Shown in pieces: positions 18,053 through 26,709 of a DNA stretch of 64,000 nt (its first letter is position 1; every line of letters begins with the position of its first letter). Where the stretch lies: NCBI RefSeq assembly GCF_013170805.1, contig NZ_CP051293.1:124001-188000 (forward strand), in the 5' to 3' direction. The stretch is from Mesorhizobium sp. NZP2077. Its GTDB lineage: Bacteria; Pseudomonadota; Alphaproteobacteria; Rhizobiales; Rhizobiaceae. The notes beneath the pieces were generated by a model. That model was not told the origin of the DNA and made no database searches. It was given only the letters and a program-made list of their open reading frames with translations. The position numbers and the translations under genes were made by a program.

Positions 18053-19354
18053 TCAATCGAAAGCGAGTTCCAGACGCCGTTCGGCCTGGGCGACGACCCG
18101 GCATTTCGCCTCGAACCGATCCGCCCTGATGGCGAGCAAAAACTGGCCGGGAATGCCGGCGATGTTCGAAACGTCGATGGTGGCGCCGTCCTCGCCGAGG
18201 CTGCGAACCGTGCAGTCGATGGTCGACATGCGGGCGTTGAAGACGATCTGGCCGGCTTTCAGCACCCTGCGCCGCGGCCGCGCCTGATCGCCCACGGGGG
18301 GATTCCACGCCGTGGTCCGGTTGCGGCCGGCGTGTTTCGAGCGATACATGGCCGCATCAGCGCGTTCGATCAGCTCCTGCAGGCTGCTGGTCGCGGGATC
18401 GAACGCGGCGACACCAAGGCTTGCCGTGACCGGTATTTCATCCGCGCAGTGCGCGAGCCGCATGGCCTCGATGGTGCCGCGCAGCCGCTCGGCGGATTCA
18501 AGCGCGCCGTTGCGGCCGGCGTAGAGAAGCACCGCGAATTCCTCACCACCGATGCGTCCGAATATGTCGACGTCCCGCAAGGTGGCGCTGCATTGCCCGG
18601 CCACACCAGCCAGAACCTTGTCGCCCGCGGCATGGCCGAAATTGTCGTTGACCGATTTGAAATGGTCGACATCGAAGACAATACAGGAGAAGTCGAAGCG
18701 CTGCCGCTGCGCCAGCGCGAAGGCCCTGCCGCCCTGATCGACGAATGCCCGCCGCGACAGTACCCCTGTCAGCGCATCGCTGGAGGCATGCTGGCGCAGC
18801 TCCAGCTCATCCATGGCAAGGTCGGCGAAATCCTGGAGGATTGCGATGTCGCGCTCGCCGAATTCCCTCGGCGCATAACCGATCGCACAGACACTGCCGA
18901 TGTTGTGGCCGTCACGGCTGCACAAGGGGACGCCTGCGTAGAAGCGGATATGCGGATCGTTCGTGACGAGGGGATTGCCGGCGAAACGTGGATCCTTCGT
19001 CGCGTCGGCGACGATCAGGGGCTCGTCCTGAAGGATCGTGTACTGGCAGAATGTGTCCTTGCGTGCGACTTCATTTGTCACCAGGCCCTCGCAGGCCTTG
19101 TACCATTGGCGGTGCCCGTCAATGACCGAGACGATGGCGATCGGGACATCGAAGACAGTCTTGATCAATCGCGTAATGCGGTCGAACGACGCTTCGCGCG
19201 GCGTGTCCAGAATATCGAAGCGCTCGACAGCCCGAAGGCGCGCCGCCTCCCGCAGATCGGCAGCGGAAGGCGCTTGTATTTCCGGCGGATGCTCCTGGAG
19301 CATGCGAACCAACCTGTCTTCGGCGCCCCCTGCCGCGATACCCGCATCGACCAT
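18053..19354 (-). CDS. GAF-GGDEF-PilZ diguanylate cyclase
   Basis: The 433-residue cytoplasmic protein has three domains. A GAF sensor spans about residues 45-190 (FDRITRLIKTVFDVPIAIVSVID, FCQYTILQ, FYAGVPLCSRDGHNIGSVCAI). A diguanylate cyclase domain spans 192-350, with the active motif GGEEF at 269-273 and an intact inhibitory I-site RDVD five residues before it. A C-terminal PilZ domain spans about 360-433, with RPRRR and DVSNIAG as the c-di-GMP-binding motifs. It should make c-di-GMP and also bind it, giving possible product feedback at two sites. No clear Shine-Dalgarno lies before the ATG at 19354. It is transcribed away from the LysR gene at 19476. Confidence 0.9.
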   Translation of the reverse strand: MVDAGIAAGGAEDRLVRMLQEHPPEIQAPSAADLREAARLRAVERFDILDTPREASFDRITRLIKTVFDVPIAIVSVIDGHRQWYKACEGLVTNEVARKDTFCQYTILQDEPLIVADATKDPRFAGNPLVTNDPHIRFYAGVPLCSRDGHNIGSVCAIGYAPREFGERDIAILQDFADLAMDELELRQHASSDALTGVLSRRAFVDQGGRAFALAQRQRFDFSCIVFDVDHFKSVNDNFGHAAGDKVLAGVAGQCSATLRDVDIFGRIGGEEFAVLLYAGRNGALESAERLRGTIEAMRLAHCADEIPVTASLGVAAFDPATSSLQELIERADAAMYRSKHAGRNRTTAWNPPVGDQARPRRRVLKAGQIVFNARMSTIDCTVRSLGEDGATIDVSNIAGIPGQFLLAIRADRFEAKCRVVAQAERRLELAFD

Positions 19355-19475
19355 GATGGCAAGCCAAATATTATCAATTGGTTATTGGCTGTTGCCACTA
19401 TCGGCTGCCTCATCCACGATGATTAACGAGCGCTGAGCGGCAGGATGTTGCAGCTACGCGAAAAGGGCTCGCGGC

Positions 19476-20375
19476 ATGATCGACAAACTCGAATTCTTCA
19501 TCGCGCTGGCCAAGGAAGAGCATTTCGGCCGGGCGGCGGAAGCGTGTGGCGTCACCCAGCCGACCCTTTCGGCCGGCATCAAGCAGTTGGAGGGTCAGCT
19601 CGGCGTCATGCTGGTCAATCGCGGGTCGCGTTTCCAGGGGCTGACGCCGGAGGGCAAGCAGGTGCTGGTCTGGGCGCGCCGCATCGTTGGCGACACGAGG
19701 ACCATGCGCGAGGAGATGCGCGCGGCGCGCCACGGTCTTTCCGGGCGCATCCGCATTGCCGCCATTCCAACGGCGCTGGCCATGGTGGCGCGGCTGACGA
19801 CGCCGTTTCGCGAAAAGCATCCGGGCGTCACCTTCTCGGTGCTGTCGCGCACCTCGATCGAAGTGCTGTCGCTGCTCGGCAATTTCGACATCGACGCCGG
19901 CATCACCTATCTCGACAACGAACCGCTTGGGCGGGTGACCAGCGTGCCGCTCTATGATGAGCGCTATCAGCTGATCACGGCGGTCGGGAACCCCTATTCC
20001 GACCGCGACAAAGTGACATGGGCCGAGATCAGTCAGTTGCCGCTCTGCCTTTTGACGCCTGACATGCAGAACCGCCGCCTCATCGACCAGCATCTGGCCG
20101 AGGCCGGCGTGCAGGTGCGGCCGACGCTCGAGTCCAACTCGATGATCGTGCTGTTCTCGCACATCCGCACCGGCAAATGGTCGTCGATCATGCCGCTCAA
20201 CCTCGCGGAAACATTCGGCTTTTCGGAGCCGATCCGAGCCATCCCGATCGTCGAGCCCGATGCCAGCCATACGGTCGGGCTGGTGGCCACGCCGCGCGAG
20301 CCGCACACGCCGCTGGTGCAGGCGCTGCTGGACGAGGCAATGGCGCTGGCAGACGATTTCCGCACCCATCGCTAG
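19476..20375 (+). CDS. LysR-family regulator of the formate dehydrogenase operon
   Basis: The 299-residue protein is a LysR-type regulator. Residues 1-62 hold the winged helix-turn-helix (FFIALAKEEHFGRAAEACGVTQPTLSAGIKQLEGQLG), and residues 90-295 the ligand-binding domain starting at GLSGRIRIAAIP. It sits 135 bases upstream of fdsG in the same direction, the arrangement of the FdsR regulators of bacterial NAD-dependent formate dehydrogenases. A perfect LysR-type palindrome lies between the two genes. The effector, probably formate, is not visible in the sequence. Confidence 0.88.
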   Translation: MIDKLEFFIALAKEEHFGRAAEACGVTQPTLSAGIKQLEGQLGVMLVNRGSRFQGLTPEGKQVLVWARRIVGDTRTMREEMRAARHGLSGRIRIAAIPTALAMVARLTTPFREKHPGVTFSVLSRTSIEVLSLLGNFDIDAGITYLDNEPLGRVTSVPLYDERYQLITAVGNPYSDRDKVTWAEISQLPLCLLTPDMQNRRLIDQHLAEAGVQVRPTLESNSMIVLFSHIRTGKWSSIMPLNLAETFGFSEPIRAIPIVEPDASHTVGLVATPREPHTPLVQALLDEAMALADDFRTHR

Positions 20376-20400
20376 GTTAGAGAAAGGCGGCTGATCGTGA

Positions 20401-20421
20401 TTGATAGAAGATTTCTATCAA
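20401..20421. promoter_or_regulatory. LysR-type operator of the fds operon
   Basis: A perfect inverted repeat TTGATAGAA-N3-TTCTATCAA, 21 bases long, lies 90 bases upstream of the fdsG start and 26 bases after the LysR stop. It contains the T-N11-A core expected of LysR-type binding sites and is in the usual position of an activator site. The fdsG ribosome binding site AGGGAGGG follows directly before its ATG. Confidence 0.7.
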
Positions 20422-20510
20422 GCGACGGATCAGCTTTATTGATTTCGCGGGTTTCCTCTGTTTTTGTAACGACTTAGCGCTAGAACGCTACCGACCAGGG
20501 AGGGCGCTGC

Positions 20511-20990
20511 ATGACGATGCAGCCTGCAAGTACCGAGATCGCATCTCGCACGGCGGCGATTATCCAAGAGCTAAAAGGCCTCGAAGGCCCGCTGCTGCCC
20601 ATCCTGCACGAGATCCAGGAAGAATTCGGCCATGTGCCGCAGGCAGCACTGCCGGTGATCGCCGACGGGCTGAACCTCTCCAAGGCCGAGGTGCACGGCG
20701 TCGTCACCTTCTATCACGATTTCCGTGTCCGGCCGGCCGGACGGCATGTCCTCAAGCTCTGCCAGGCGGAAGCCTGTCAGTCGATGGGTTCGGATGCCGT
20801 CGCCGCCAAGATCAAGCAACTGCTGGGCATCGGCTTCCACGAGACCACCCGCGACGGATCGGTTACACTCGAGCCGGTCTATTGCCTCGGGCTTTGCGCC
20901 TGTTCGCCGTCGGCGATGCTGGACGGTGAGGTGATCGGCCGGCTCGATGACGACAAGATCGACGAGATCCTTACCGAGGTGCGCTCATGA
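20511..20990 (+). CDS. fdsG: NAD-dependent formate dehydrogenase gamma subunit
   Basis: This 159-residue subunit is homologous to NuoE of complex I and carries a [2Fe-2S] cluster in a thioredoxin-like fold. The four ligands are visible in the spacing LCQAEACQSMG and YCLGLCACSPS. It passes electrons within the soluble FdsABG(D) formate dehydrogenase. It opens an operon with fdsB, fdsA, fdhD and fdsD; its stop overlaps the fdsB start (TCATGA). A strong AGGGAGGG precedes the ATG. Confidence 0.94.
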   Translation: MTMQPASTEIASRTAAIIQELKGLEGPLLPILHEIQEEFGHVPQAALPVIADGLNLSKAEVHGVVTFYHDFRVRPAGRHVLKLCQAEACQSMGSDAVAAKIKQLLGIGFHETTRDGSVTLEPVYCLGLCACSPSAMLDGEVIGRLDDDKIDEILTEVRS

Positions 20991-22543
20991 TCCCCCGCAT
21001 CTACATTCCCGGCGATTCCGGCGCGCTGGCGCTCGGTGCCGAAAAGGTCGCCAAGGCTGTTCGCGCGGAACTCGCCGAGCGCGGCATCGAGGCCAAGATC
21101 GTGCGCAACGGGTCGCGCGGCGCCTATTTCCTCGAGCCGATGGTCGAAGTGGCGACCGCCAATGGCCGTGTCGCCTACGGACCGGTCAAGCCTTCCGACG
21201 TGAAAAGCCTGTTCGACAGTGGCTTCCTCACCGGTGGCCACCACAAGCGCTGGCTTGGTTCGCCGGACAAGATCCCCTTCCTGGCCAAGCAGACGCGGCT
21301 GACTTTTGCCCGCTGCGGCATCAACGACCCGCTGTCGCTGGACGCCTACAAGGCGCTCGGCGGGTTGAAGGGTCTGCAGAACGCGGTCGCCATGGCGCCG
21401 GCTGATATCGTCAAGCAAGTTACCGAGTCAGGCCTGCGCGGCCGCGGTGGCGCCGGCTTCCCGACCGGCATCAAATGGAAGACCGTGCTGGATACGACGT
21501 CCGAGCGCAAATACATCGTCTGCAACGCCGATGAGGGCGACAGCGCGACTTTCGCCGACCGGATGATCATGGAAGGCGATCCCTTCGTGCTGATCGAAGG
21601 CATGGCGATCGCCGGCATCGCCACCGGCGCGACCAAGGGTTTCGTCTATATCCGCTCGGAATATCCGCACGCGGTGGCAACAATGAACAAGGCCGTCGAA
21701 ATCGCCCGCAAGGCCGGCGTGCTCGGCGTCAATGTGCTGGGTTCGCCCAATGCCTTCGACATTGAAATCCGCGTCGGCGCCGGCGCCTATGTCTGCGGCG
21801 AGGAAACGTCGCTTTTGAACAGCTTGGAAGGCAAGCGCGGCGTGGTGCGCGCCAAGCCGCCGCTGCCGGCAATCCAGGGCCTGTTCGGCAAGCCGACAGT
21901 GATCAACAACGTCATCAGCCTGGCCTCGGTGCCCATCATCATGGACAAGGGCGCCGCCTTCTACAAGGATTTCGGCATGGGCCGTTCGCGCGGCACGATC
22001 CCGATCCAGATCGCCGGCAATGTCAGGAATGGCGGCCTGTTCGAGACCGCTTTCGGCCTGACGCTCGGCGAAATCGTCGACGACATCGGCGGCGGGACGG
22101 CGACGGGACGTCCGGTCAAGGCGGTGCAGGTCGGCGGTCCCTTAGGCGCCTATTTTCCCCGCGGACTGTTCGACACGCCGTTCGACTACGAAGAATTCGC
22201 CAAGCGTGACGGGCTGATCGGCCATGCCGGCATCACCGTGTTCGACGACACCGCCGACATGCTGAAGCAGGCGCGCTTTGCCATGGAATTCTGCGCCATC
22301 GAAAGCTGCGGCAAGTGCACGCCCTGCCGCATCGGCTCGACACGTGGCATCGAGACCATCGACAGGCTTGCCGCCGGCATCGAACCAGAAAAGAACCTCG
22401 CTCTGGTCACCGACCTCTGCAACACGATGAAGTTCGGATCGCTGTGCGCGCTGGGCGGCTTCACGCCCTACCCGGTGATGAGTTCGATCACGCATTTCCC
22501 TGAAGATTTCAAGCCCGCGCCCGCGCGCGTCGCTGCTGAATAG
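20987..22543 (+). CDS. fdsB: NAD-dependent formate dehydrogenase beta subunit (FMN/NAD site)
   Basis: The 518-residue protein resembles a NuoE-tail/NuoF fusion and holds the NAD+ reduction site. After an N-terminal thioredoxin-like stretch, the NuoF core shows LRGRGGAGFPTGIKWKT (NAD/FMN loop), CNADEGDSATFADR, GAGAYVCGEETSLLNSLEG, and the [4Fe-4S] ligand motif ESCGKCTPCRIG near residue 440. Electrons from formate reach FMN here and reduce NAD+. The start overlaps fdsG by 4 bases, and fdsA follows after 10 bases. Confidence 0.95.
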   Translation: MIPRIYIPGDSGALALGAEKVAKAVRAELAERGIEAKIVRNGSRGAYFLEPMVEVATANGRVAYGPVKPSDVKSLFDSGFLTGGHHKRWLGSPDKIPFLAKQTRLTFARCGINDPLSLDAYKALGGLKGLQNAVAMAPADIVKQVTESGLRGRGGAGFPTGIKWKTVLDTTSERKYIVCNADEGDSATFADRMIMEGDPFVLIEGMAIAGIATGATKGFVYIRSEYPHAVATMNKAVEIARKAGVLGVNVLGSPNAFDIEIRVGAGAYVCGEETSLLNSLEGKRGVVRAKPPLPAIQGLFGKPTVINNVISLASVPIIMDKGAAFYKDFGMGRSRGTIPIQIAGNVRNGGLFETAFGLTLGEIVDDIGGGTATGRPVKAVQVGGPLGAYFPRGLFDTPFDYEEFAKRDGLIGHAGITVFDDTADMLKQARFAMEFCAIESCGKCTPCRIGSTRGIETIDRLAAGIEPEKNLALVTDLCNTMKFGSLCALGGFTPYPVMSSITHFPEDFKPAPARVAAE

Positions 22544-22553
22544 GAGCTGGCAG

Positions 22554-25466
22554 ATGAACATCAAGGCCGACTTCCCATCGCTCGTCGAAGAGATCGACTA
22601 CGGAACCCCGGAATCGCGGGCGCAAAAGCAGGTCACACTGGTCGTCGACGGCCGCAGCATCAGCGTGCCGGAAGGCACGTCGATCATGCGTGCGGCGATG
22701 GAAGGCGGGGTCGAGATCCCAAAACTCTGCGCCACAGACATGCTGGATTCTTTCGGCTCGTGCCGCGTTTGCCTGGTCGAGATCGAAGGGCGCGGCGGCA
22801 CGCCTGCCTCGTGCACGACGCCAGTCGGCGAAGGCATGGTGGTGCGCACGCAGTCCGACCGGCTCGACGCTATCCGCCGCGGCGTCATGGAGCTTTACGT
22901 CTCCGACCATCCGACCGGCTGGAACGAGAAGGCCGGCACCGGCGCGAGCGAATTCGACACGGTGGCCAAGTCGGTTGGCCTGACCGAAAACCGCTACGGC
23001 GTCGAGGGCCGCAACCACGTCAAGCAGGAAGATGGCGTCGCGCCCGGCCATGGCTCGCTGGCGGTCGACTACATCGCCCGCGACGAATCCAATCCCTATT
23101 TCACCTACGATCCGGCGCAGTGCATCGTCTGCTCGCGCTGCGTGCGGGCCTGCGAAGAGGTGCAAGGCACCTTCGCACTGACCATCGAGGGCCGCGGTTT
23201 CGAATCACGCATGGTCGCCGGCATGCACGAGGACTTCATCGCCTCCGAATGCGTGTCCTGCGGCGCCTGCGTACAGGCCTGCCCGACCGACGCGCTGCGT
23301 GAGAAATCGGTGCTCGAGAAGGGCATGCCGGAGCGCTCGGCCGTCACCACTTGCGCCTATTGCGGCGTCGGCTGTTCGTTCAAGGCCGAAGTGAAGGACG
23401 ACGAGGTCATTCGCATGATGCCCTATAAGGACGGCAAGGCGAACCACGGCCATTCCTGCGTGAAGGGCCGTTTCGCGTATGGCTACGCCACACACAAGGA
23501 CCGCATCCTGTCGCCGATGATCCGGGAACAGATCAGCGATCCCTGGCGCGAGGTGAGCTGGGAGGAGGCGATCGCCCATACGGCCAAGGAATTCCGTCGT
23601 ATCCAGTATCAGTATGGCCGCACCTCGATCGGCGGCATCACCTCTTCGCGCTGCACGAACGAGGAGACCTATCTCGTCCAGAAACTGGTGCGGCAAGGCT
23701 TCCGCAACAACAATGTCGATACCTGCGCACGCGTCTGCCATTCGCCGACCGGCTATGGCCTCGGCCAGACCTATGGCACCTCGGCCGGCACGCAGGATTT
23801 CGACTCAGTCGATTACACCGACGTCGCCGTCATCATCGGCGCCAATCCCGCTTCCGCCCATCCGGTGTTCGCCTCGCGGCTGAAGAAGCGGCTGCGCCAG
23901 GGCGCCAAGCTGATCGTGCTCGATCCGCGTCGCACCGAGATGGTCAAGTCGGCGCATATCGAAGCGGACTATCACCTGCCGCTGAAGCCGGGCACCAATG
24001 TGGCGGTGCTGACGGCGCTGGCGCATGTCATCGTCACCGAAGGTCTTTTCAACGAAGCCTTCATCCGCGAACGCTGCGAATGGGCGGAGTTCCAGGACTG
24101 GGCCTCTTTCGTCGCCTTGCCGGAAAACAGCCCCGAAACCGTCGGCAAGTTGTCCGGCGTCGATCCCGAGTTGATCCGCGGCGCGGCGCGGATGTACGCC
24201 ACCGGCGGCAACGGCGCGATCTATTATGGCCTCGGAGTGACGGAACACAGCCAGGGTTCAACCACGGTGATGGCGATCGCCAACCTCGCCATGGCCACCG
24301 GCAACATCGGCCGGCCAGGCGTCGGCGTGAACCCTCTGCGCGGCCAGAACAACGTGCAAGGCTCGTGCGACATGGGCTCTTTCCCGCACGAACTGCCCGG
24401 CTATCGCCACATCTCCGGCGAAGCCGTGCGCGACATCTATGAGAGCCTGTGGGGCGTGAAGCTGGACGACGAACCCGGCTTACGCATTCCCAACATGCTC
24501 GATGCCGCCGTCGACGGCACTTTCAAGGGCATTTACATCCAGGGCGAGGACATTCTTCAGTCCGATCCCGACACCAAACATGTCGCCGCTGGCCTCGCCG
24601 CGATGGAATGCGTCGTCGTGCACGACCTCTTCCTCAACGAGACGGCGAACTACGCGCATGTGTTCCTGCCGGGCTCCACCTTCCTGGAGAAGGACGGCAC
24701 TTTCACCAACGCCGAGCGCCGTATCAACATGGTGCGTAAGGTTCTGGAGCCCAAGGCGCGCTACGCCGATTGGGAGGCGACGCAGGAGCTTGCCCGCGCG
24801 GTGGGGCTCGACTGGAACTATCAGCATCCCTCAGAGATCATGGACGAGGTCGCCAGGACGACGCCGAGCTTCGCCGGCGTCTCCTTCGAGTTGCTCGATC
24901 GTGTCGGATCCGTGCAATGGCCCTGCAATGAAAAGGCGCCGCTCGGCACCCCGATCATGCATGTGGATGGTTTCGTGCGCGGCAAGGGCAAGTTCATCCG
25001 CACGGAATATGTCGCCACCGACGAGAAGACCGGGCCACGCTTCCCGCTGCTGCTCACAACCGGCCGCATCCTCAGCCAGTACAATGTCGGCGCGCAGACC
25101 AGGCGTACCGACAACGTCATGTGGCACAGCGAGGACCGGCTGGAGATCCATCCACACGATGCCGAGAACCGCGGTCTGCGCGATGGCGACTGGGTCCGGC
25201 TGACCAGCCGCTCTGGCGAGACGACGCTGCGCGCGCTGATCACCGACCGGGTGTCGCCGGGCGTGGTCTACACGACGTTCCACCATCCCGACACGCAGGC
25301 CAACGTCATCACCACCGACTTCTCCGACTGGGCGACCAACTGTCCGGAGTACAAGGTGACGGCTGTGCAGGTTGGGGCCTCCAACGGGCCGTCGGAATGG
25401 CAGCGCGAGTACGATGAGCAGGCCAAGAACAGCCGCCGCATCGCCTCTCTGGAAGCGGCGGAGTAA
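22554..25466 (+). CDS. fdsA: NAD-dependent formate dehydrogenase alpha subunit (molybdenum catalytic subunit)
   Basis: The 970-residue catalytic subunit oxidises formate to CO2. Domains in order: a [2Fe-2S] ferredoxin domain (CATDMLDSFGSCRVCLVEIEG, about residues 28-105); two [4Fe-4S] clusters in CIVCSRCVRACEE (from 190) and CVSCGACVQACPTDA; a further [4Fe-4S] motif CAYCGVGCSF (from about 267); then the bis-MGD oxidoreductase domain. The molybdenum ligand is Cys 395 in CARVCHSPTG, in place of the selenocysteine found in E. coli FdhF, with the neighbouring His. The C-terminal MGD-binding domain contains RILSQYNVGAQTRRTDN. The enzyme is soluble and has no Tat signal, as expected for the NAD-linked type. 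Confidence 0.96.
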   Translation: MNIKADFPSLVEEIDYGTPESRAQKQVTLVVDGRSISVPEGTSIMRAAMEGGVEIPKLCATDMLDSFGSCRVCLVEIEGRGGTPASCTTPVGEGMVVRTQSDRLDAIRRGVMELYVSDHPTGWNEKAGTGASEFDTVAKSVGLTENRYGVEGRNHVKQEDGVAPGHGSLAVDYIARDESNPYFTYDPAQCIVCSRCVRACEEVQGTFALTIEGRGFESRMVAGMHEDFIASECVSCGACVQACPTDALREKSVLEKGMPERSAVTTCAYCGVGCSFKAEVKDDEVIRMMPYKDGKANHGHSCVKGRFAYGYATHKDRILSPMIREQISDPWREVSWEEAIAHTAKEFRRIQYQYGRTSIGGITSSRCTNEETYLVQKLVRQGFRNNNVDTCARVCHSPTGYGLGQTYGTSAGTQDFDSVDYTDVAVIIGANPASAHPVFASRLKKRLRQGAKLIVLDPRRTEMVKSAHIEADYHLPLKPGTNVAVLTALAHVIVTEGLFNEAFIRERCEWAEFQDWASFVALPENSPETVGKLSGVDPELIRGAARMYATGGNGAIYYGLGVTEHSQGSTTVMAIANLAMATGNIGRPGVGVNPLRGQNNVQGSCDMGSFPHELPGYRHISGEAVRDIYESLWGVKLDDEPGLRIPNMLDAAVDGTFKGIYIQGEDILQSDPDTKHVAAGLAAMECVVVHDLFLNETANYAHVFLPGSTFLEKDGTFTNAERRINMVRKVLEPKARYADWEATQELARAVGLDWNYQHPSEIMDEVARTTPSFAGVSFELLDRVGSVQWPCNEKAPLGTPIMHVDGFVRGKGKFIRTEYVATDEKTGPRFPLLLTTGRILSQYNVGAQTRRTDNVMWHSEDRLEIHPHDAENRGLRDGDWVRLTSRSGETTLRALITDRVSPGVVYTTFHHPDTQANVITTDFSDWATNCPEYKVTAVQVGASNGPSEWQREYDEQAKNSRRIASLEAAE

Positions 25467-25468
25467 TC

Positions 25469-26299
25469 TTGGCCGCGCGCCGCAAAGCCACGACGCAGAT
25501 ATCGCGGCTGGCGCACCGCGCCGGCGGCGCGGCTGCGGCCAACCGTATGGTGCCGGAGGAGACGCCGGTGGCGTTCTCTTTCGCCGGCACGACGCATGCG
25601 GTGATGATGGCGAGCCCGGCCGATTTCGAGGATTTCGCGCTCGGCTTCTCGCTGACCGAAGGCATCATTGCTCACCCGCAGGAAATCGAGGCCATCGAGG
25701 TCGAGGACCATGGCGCCGGCATCGACATCCAGATCCGGCTGAAGGACCAGGCCAACACGCGCTTTGAGGCGCGGCGGCGGAGGCTGGCCGGCCCGGTCGG
25801 TTGCGGGCTCTGTGGCATTGAATCCATCGAGGAAGCAATGCGTTCCGTCGATGCGGTTGGTGCGTCAAAGCTTACGCTTGATGCCGATGACATCGTCCGC
25901 TCTGTCAAGCTTTTGTCGAAGGTGCAGCCGCTGCATAGCGAAACCGGCGCGGTGCATGCCGCGGGCTTCTACATCCCCGGCAAGGGCGTCGTCATGGTGC
26001 GCGAGGATGTCGGCCGCCACAATGCGCTCGACAAGCTGGCCGGCGCGTTGGCCAAAGCCGGCATTGATGGTGCGTCGGGCGCAGTCGTGGTGACGTCACG
26101 CGTGTCGGTCGAGATGGTGCAGAAGACCGCCTCTATCGGCGCGGCCTTCATTATCGCCGTCTCGGCTCCGACGGCCCTTGCCATCCGCACCGCGCAAGAA
26201 GCCGGCATGACGCTGGTGGCGCTGGTGCGCGGCGATGATTTCGATGTTTTCACCCACCCCGACCGGGTGGTCTTGGGAGTTACCCAGCATGTCGCATGA
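25469..26299 (+). CDS. fdhD: Formate dehydrogenase accessory sulfurtransferase FdhD
   Basis: The 276-residue protein transfers sulfur to the molybdenum cofactor of formate dehydrogenase, which is essential for activity. The catalytic cysteine pair is in GPVGCGLCGIESI, and the conserved segments ETGAVHAAGF, REDVGRHNALDKL and VVTSRVSVEMVQKTA are present. The likely start is a rare TTG two bases after the fdsA stop, with GGAAGCGGCGGAG upstream. It lies between fdsA and fdsD, as in other fds operons. Low-efficiency initiation would fit a catalytic chaperone needed in small amounts. Confidence 0.93.
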   Translation: MAARRKATTQISRLAHRAGGAAAANRMVPEETPVAFSFAGTTHAVMMASPADFEDFALGFSLTEGIIAHPQEIEAIEVEDHGAGIDIQIRLKDQANTRFEARRRRLAGPVGCGLCGIESIEEAMRSVDAVGASKLTLDADDIVRSVKLLSKVQPLHSETGAVHAAGFYIPGKGVVMVREDVGRHNALDKLAGALAKAGIDGASGAVVVTSRVSVEMVQKTASIGAAFIIAVSAPTALAIRTAQEAGMTLVALVRGDDFDVFTHPDRVVLGVTQHVA

Positions 26300-26600
26300 C
26301 GAAGGCCACATCACCAGCACCAGGGAAAAGCTGGTGCGCATGGCCAACCAGATCGCGGCCTTTTTTCATTCCAGGCCACGCGAGGAAGGTGTTGCGGGCG
26401 TCGCCGAGCATATCAACAAGTTCTGGGAGCCGAGGATGCGGCGGCAGTTCTTCGAGATGCTGGACAGCGGCGACAAAAGTTTTGACGAACTCGTCGTGAT
26501 AGCCGCGGCCAGGATCAAGCGGCCAATCACGCCGGCGGAAGCCGATCTCAAGCTCGGGCTGAACGCCTCTCCAGCCGACGTCGCCGCCTCGCAAAAGTAA
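26289..26600 (+). CDS. fdsD: NAD-dependent formate dehydrogenase delta subunit
   Basis: The 103-residue protein matches the small FdsD subunit found only in NAD-dependent formate dehydrogenase operons. It has the core KLVRMANQIAAFFHSRPREEGVAGVAEHINKFWEPRMRRQFFEM. It stabilises the complex and supports cofactor maturation. The ATG at 26289 is preceded by GGGAG about 10 bases upstream and overlaps the fdhD 3' end by 11 bases; an in-frame upstream start at 26235 would add 18 non-homologous residues. This gene closes the fds operon. Confidence 0.92.
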   Translation: MSHDEGHITSTREKLVRMANQIAAFFHSRPREEGVAGVAEHINKFWEPRMRRQFFEMLDSGDKSFDELVVIAAARIKRPITPAEADLKLGLNASPADVAASQK

Positions 26601-26709
26601 CCCGGGCGGCGTCGGACTACATTTCGTTCTGCTAAAGTTTAAGCTGCCGCAGCCGTGGCGGCTCTGCTATGATTAGCGACCAGAAGTCGTCAGGCCGGGC
26701 GGAAAACTC

